Source of the DNA: Oehlia diaphana
Lineage: Eukaryota; Glomeromycota; Glomeromycetes; Glomerales; Glomeraceae
Direction: 5' to 3'
Assembly: GCA_003833135.1 (NCBI GenBank)
Contig: QZLH01001325.1
Span: 11,789 to 22,142, forward strand
Length of the DNA stretch: 10,354 nt
The notes under the pieces are model-generated. The model was given only the letters and a program-made list of their open reading frames with translations. It had not been told where the DNA came from and ran no database searches. Below are positions 7,286 through 10,354 of this stretch, piece by piece. Position numbers and translations under genes: made by a program. Numbering within the stretch: the first letter of the stretch is position 1; each line of letters starts with the position of its first letter.

Positions 7286-8845
7286 ATGTCATCTGAGCTT
7301 GAATCATTAAAATAGCACATCACTGAACTTGAGGCTGAAAATGCAGAGCTTAGGAAGAAGAATACTGAGATCCACGATCTTAGAATCAAGCTCTCAGTGT
7401 TTGATGCTGAAATAGTTGAACTTAAGCGTAGGAATGCTGAATTTCTAAGAGCGAATAAGGAATATAATGAGAGGCGTGATGCTGAAAATGCCAAACTTAA
7501 GGTTAGAATCGAGGAGTTGGAATCTGAGTTTGGAGATAGAATCACGAAAGTGGAACAGAAGCAGACTCTGCAAAGCGTCTGCAAAGCGTCTCAATGGCTA
7601 ACGGCAAATGATAATTCTTCTAACAACAGTTCACCTAACTTTGCTTTAGCACCTTCAGCCAATCCAGTTGCAGTACCAGAGGCGATAACAGTACCTACCA
7701 ACTCTGCAAAGTGCCTTAATGGCAAATCGTTGAAAGAGAAAGATATGGATAGTTTCTTGCTTGAGGTTCATAAGAAAATCGTTAGTAGTGAAATAAAGTA
7801 ATGCAATAAGGAGAAGAAATTTCTATGTGAGTCAGCTAAAAATCAAGTCCATTCGAAATTAACATATGACAAAAAAACTGTTACCAATGGTAATGATCAA
7901 GATTGGAAATTATCACTTAGCACAGGCAATAATATCTCTGCTTTATCATCCATTGAGAACAACTTACCATGCGATATGAAAATGATCACTTGTACTGATA
8001 GTAAGGATGCCCCATTTGATGAAATGTCTGGGTCAATTGCTACATAACCACTTGATAGAAATCAAGCCACTGAACAAACTTTAAAGCATGAACTTTCTAG
8101 GCCTATTTCTTCAGTAGAATCAGTTAAACTACATGATGAGTCCATCTTAAACAACGCAATTGAGGGTTCTATGCAGAGATTAGCTTATTGGATTGATGAG
8201 GCTATGAGAATGGGTCTAAAAGAAATCTTATACTTGTATCATTATTCCTTTGAGTTCGAAGAAAAAGTAAAAAATATTACAGCTGATGGCAAGACTAAAG
8301 ATAAAACAGCAAGATCGATGATATACAAAGAAATGTTGCAGTATTTACCTAATGTCACTCTGGGTAATTTGCGAATCTGAATATATAGAACCAAAAATAT
8401 TCTTATGTTATTTGGAGATAAAGGGGTCGGGATCAATAGAATTAAGTTAATTACTTGTAGTGCAAGTGATATTTCTAGATTAAATATTAATTAAATTCAA
8501 AATATTATAGATTATGTGAATGATCGGGTTTATGTAATTTCAAAAACTGTTACCAATGGTAACGATCAGAGTCATATGATTTCAGCTGAAACAATTTTAT
8601 CTCAAGCAAGTAGGACTAATCCAACTTATGACTGATCCTATTTTAGAAACAAGACATTGGATCAATATCCTAATTTATATAGAGAATTTAGTAGTGAAAA
8701 TTTTGATTATTATGGCATTACTGATGAGACATCATGCCCATTATGCAGTTTAGATCATCATGATGAGGAAAGCATAGAAGGTAGGTATAAATCCAGATCT
8801 TACTTTATTAAATGTGAACAGCATGAAATTGAGATAACTGCATAA
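7286..8845 (+). pseudogene. Coiled-coil plus zinc-ribbon multigene-family protein, six in-frame stops
   Basis: A single frame of 520 codons from ATG (7286) to TAA (8843-8845) has no frameshift but six internal stops: TAG 7313, TAA 7799, TAA 8045, TGA 8378, TAA 8492, TGA 8633. Residues 1 to about 95 form a classical coiled coil rich in LEAEN, ELKRR and AENAKL heptads. A Ser/Asn/Pro-rich linker follows, then a second helical module near 8171-8470, and a C-terminal Cys/His motif, CPLC...H...YFIKC, at about 8738-8820. The nonapeptide KTVTNGNDQ occurs twice (about 7875-7903 and 8546-8572). I associate this architecture with a large expanded family in Rhizophagus whose function I do not know. Transcription in this copy could still occur, but only fragments could be made. 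Confidence 0.75.
7568..7589 (+). repeat. 11-bp tandem duplication inside the coiled-coil pseudogene
   Basis: CTGCAAAGCGT occurs twice head to tail. It lies just after the coiled coil and before the Ser/Asn-rich linker, in a short Cys/Trp-containing stretch (about a dozen codons) that looks foreign to the surrounding protein. Replication slippage or a small insertion is the simplest cause. Confidence 0.8.
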
Positions 8846-8973
8846 TCTCATTATTTTATAATACTACATTTGCTCACACTTCACTGTGATATTTATTTTT
8901 TTTATAGGGCTAATTTATGTCGGCTATTACTTACTGTAATTTAAATTGATTTGCAATCATATAAAAAGGCAAT

Positions 8974-9900
8974 ATGAGCAAGTCCGATAAAGTATTAACC
9001 CTGAGTATCTGGATTGACTTTCCAAATTAACTGGTTTACCATGCGTTTTGACGGATAAGATTTGTTCCGATTTATACAAAAAATATAAAAAAGAAACTGG
9101 GTATGAGCCATGGCAATTATCAGAAGCGCATGCATCAGAAGCCAGCCTTCTTGTAAATTCGAAGCCAGAAAACAAAGTATCTTATTTATCTTTTTCTGGG
9201 CAATATGAAGAAAAAGGGCCTATCACTTTCAAAGCCAAACCCGATCCAGAATTAATTATCAAATCCGTCTTAGAGCATTTCACATACCTGAAATTCCGAA
9301 ATAGTTTCAGAGGGATTGATAATTATGATTTTACATCACCTCAGCCGTGGAGCTCACCATGTCCTATTTGCGATGGAATACATAAGAATTATGGATTACA
9401 TGGCTCATGGTACTGCGAAATGGGAATCAGTTCCCTTATGATCTTGAATTAGCAAAATTATATTCCTAAGATAAGTTGGAATATTGTCTTACCTGCAACA
9501 CTTCAAGCAATAAACTCAAGTTCGCAATCATATCATAGTTCGATCATGTGGACAGATCACTTATACGATATCAGAAAAATTCTTGCCGAGGCTGTGCTAA
9601 TGAAATTCTTCATGCTAATTACCGCGATCTTCAAGGAGTAGGATCGTTTTTTCTGTAGAATTAGTACGCTATAAAACAATAGATAGACAGATATAGGTGT
9701 CAAGTCAAAGTGCATTCTTGCATATGCCTAAATCACTTACAACATCTTAAAAGTCTTGGTCACAGATAAAGAATTTACAGAGCTTGGGAATGCTCGATAA
9801 TGACATCGTGGAATGCGTTGTATTTATTTATTACAATACATTTCATAATAATTTAGATTGGAAATTTCAAACTTGTTTTACTCTATCGTATATTGCATAA
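8974..9900 (+). pseudogene. Zinc-ribbon protein of a second Rhizophagus-type family, frameshifted
   Basis: Coding sense is continuous from ATG 8974 to TAA 9898-9900 but passes through four frame segments. A one-base deletion near 9001 shifts the frame. A TGA (9015-9017) sits where Trp is likely. The frame then stays open to about 9420 with CPIC..IH and SWYC near its end. The next segment, 9425 to about 9645, has TAA 9467 and TAG 9536 and carries CLTC (9485-9496) and CRGC (9584-9595). After a slip at the T6 run (about 9646-9651) a last frame has TAG 9694 and TAA 9748 and ends ECVVFIYYNTF... Paired Cys motifs suggest several zinc ribbons. The spacing from the previous pseudogene (128 bp) and the own ATG suggest a separate gene, although a former fusion is possible. 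Function unknown. Confidence 0.6.
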
Positions 9901-10160
9901 CTGTTCTTTTAAGATTAGGTATTCCTTAAACTGTATTGCGGGCAAATTTGCCCGCAATTTCTAAATTAGGATAAATGACCCTATAAAAAATTCTTTAATT
10001 TTGGCCAGATCGTCACATAATTTTGCAGCCAAATTGATCTACATTCTGGCCATAAACATATGAGCGTATTGTAATAATTGGGCCTTTTTTAAGGTCACTG
10101 ATCAGATGATTTCTGCACCTGTGATTTGCGCAGCTGATGCATAGCTACCCAGAATACACA
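9901..10160. other. Repeat-like intergenic DNA with inverted repeats
   Basis: No reading frame is supported. It holds the 24-bp palindrome at 9935-9958 and a second inverted pair, GGCCAGA (10003-10009) with TCTGGCC (10045-10051). The spacer includes partly repeated AATTTTG stretches. It is less AT-rich than the sequence around it, which suggests a distinct repeat family such as a MITE relic. That is an inference. Confidence 0.4.
9935..9958. repeat. 24-bp perfect palindrome
   Basis: ATTGCGGGCAAA is followed directly by its exact reverse complement TTTGCCCGCAAT, with no spacer. Its GC-rich arms stand out in DNA of very low GC. It could be a hairpin, a pair of joined transposon terminal inverted repeats, or a terminator-like stem. 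Confidence 0.95.
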
Positions 10161-10162
10161 AG

Positions 10163-10191
10163 AAAAAAAAAATATTTTTTTTTTTTTTTTT
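10163..10191. repeat. A10-TA-T17 homopolymer hairpin
   Basis: Ten A (10163-10172), TA, then seventeen T (10175-10191) can fold back on itself. Runs this long are prone to slippage and assembly error, so the exact length is uncertain. Confidence 0.8.
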
Positions 10192-10195
10192 GATT

Positions 10196-10275
10196 TAACC
10201 AATCGTTCTAACGTCTAACCAATCGTTCCAACGTCAAACCAATCGTTTCAACCTTTGACCAAGTGTTTTTAACAA
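10196..10275. repeat. 20-bp tandem repeat, about four copies
   Basis: Copies start at 10196, 10216, 10236 and 10256. The consensus is TAACCAATCGTTCCAACGTC; the first two copies differ by one T/C, the third by a few bases, and the fourth is strongly diverged. Each of the first three carries CCAAT next to CG. The array begins right after the T run. Confidence 0.88.
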
Positions 10276-10354
10276 GTAAGAATATTGAAATTGTTAAAAG
10301 TTTTATTAGAGTTTTTTTATATAAATTTTTATTATTTTCGCAAAAACATGTACA
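10276..10354. other. AT-rich end of window, nothing recognised
   Basis: A/T-rich sequence with no reading frame, repeat or signal that I can support. Confidence 0.5.

Noticed and set aside
3909..8845. A ciliate-like code with TAA/TAG read as Gln
   Set aside because: TGA stops occur in the same frames, CAA and CAG are still used, frameshifts are present, and the LTR pair shows the same transitions in non-coding DNA. Mutational decay explains everything.
8846..8973. Intron joining the coiled-coil and the zinc-ribbon pseudogenes
   Set aside because: There is no GT donor consensus after the TAA, and the second gene has its own ATG with family-like residues after it; two separate genes are simpler.
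7273..9175. Minus-strand open frames at 7273-7584, 8242-8436 and 8957-9175
   Set aside because: They are antisense shadows of the three plus-strand pseudogenes, whose plus frames show coherent coiled-coil and zinc-ribbon motifs.

Overview
This AT-rich eukaryotic window looks like a repeat-laden accessory region of a Glomeromycotina (arbuscular mycorrhizal) fungus, most likely Rhizophagus or a relative. That is an inference from family resemblance: a Crinkler-type (CRN) effector C-terminus and a coiled-coil/zinc-ribbon multigene family that I associate with R. irregularis, plus very low GC and dense decayed transposons. No similarity search was run. I see no intact gene, no tRNA or rRNA gene and no CRISPR array.

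Layout. (1) 1-506 is non-coding AT-rich flank with small palindromes, two hairpins and an intron-like stretch. (2) 518-6025 is a decayed LTR retrotransposon on the minus strand. It has two 357-bp LTRs (5669-6025 is the 5' LTR, 518-874 the 3' LTR), TG...CA ends, a textbook polypurine tract beside the 3' LTR, and a CRE-like palindrome, TATA box and AATAAA inside each LTR. Its interior reads only on the minus strand. A Gag-like zinc-knuckle protein (about 5560-3901) is followed by an Asn/Asp/Glu-rich and then Lys/Gln-rich helical protein (about 3900-1700). No reverse transcriptase or integrase motif was found, so it looks non-autonomous. (3) 6061-6511 is a nine-copy, 50-bp minisatellite abutting the LTR. 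(4) 6527-9900 is a plus-strand cluster of three pseudogenes with higher GC: a 5'-truncated CRN nuclease-type effector (6527-7105), a coiled-coil plus zinc-ribbon protein (7286-8845) and a zinc-ribbon protein (8974-9900). (5) 9901-10354 is repeat-like intergenic DNA with a 24-bp perfect palindrome, an A/T-tract hairpin and a 20-bp tandem repeat.

The unifying theme is transition-driven decay. All 16 LTR differences are transitions, at least seven of them at CpG sites. Every premature stop can be derived by one C-to-T or G-to-A change, and many TAA/TAG codons sit where Gln is expected. Minisatellite copies mostly differ as CG, CA or TG. This fits cytosine methylation with deamination, or a RIP-like process, acting across the whole window rather than on one element. 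The three effector-like pseudogenes share a strand and are spaced like independent genes. Nothing suggests that they, or the retrotransposon proteins, are functional in this copy.
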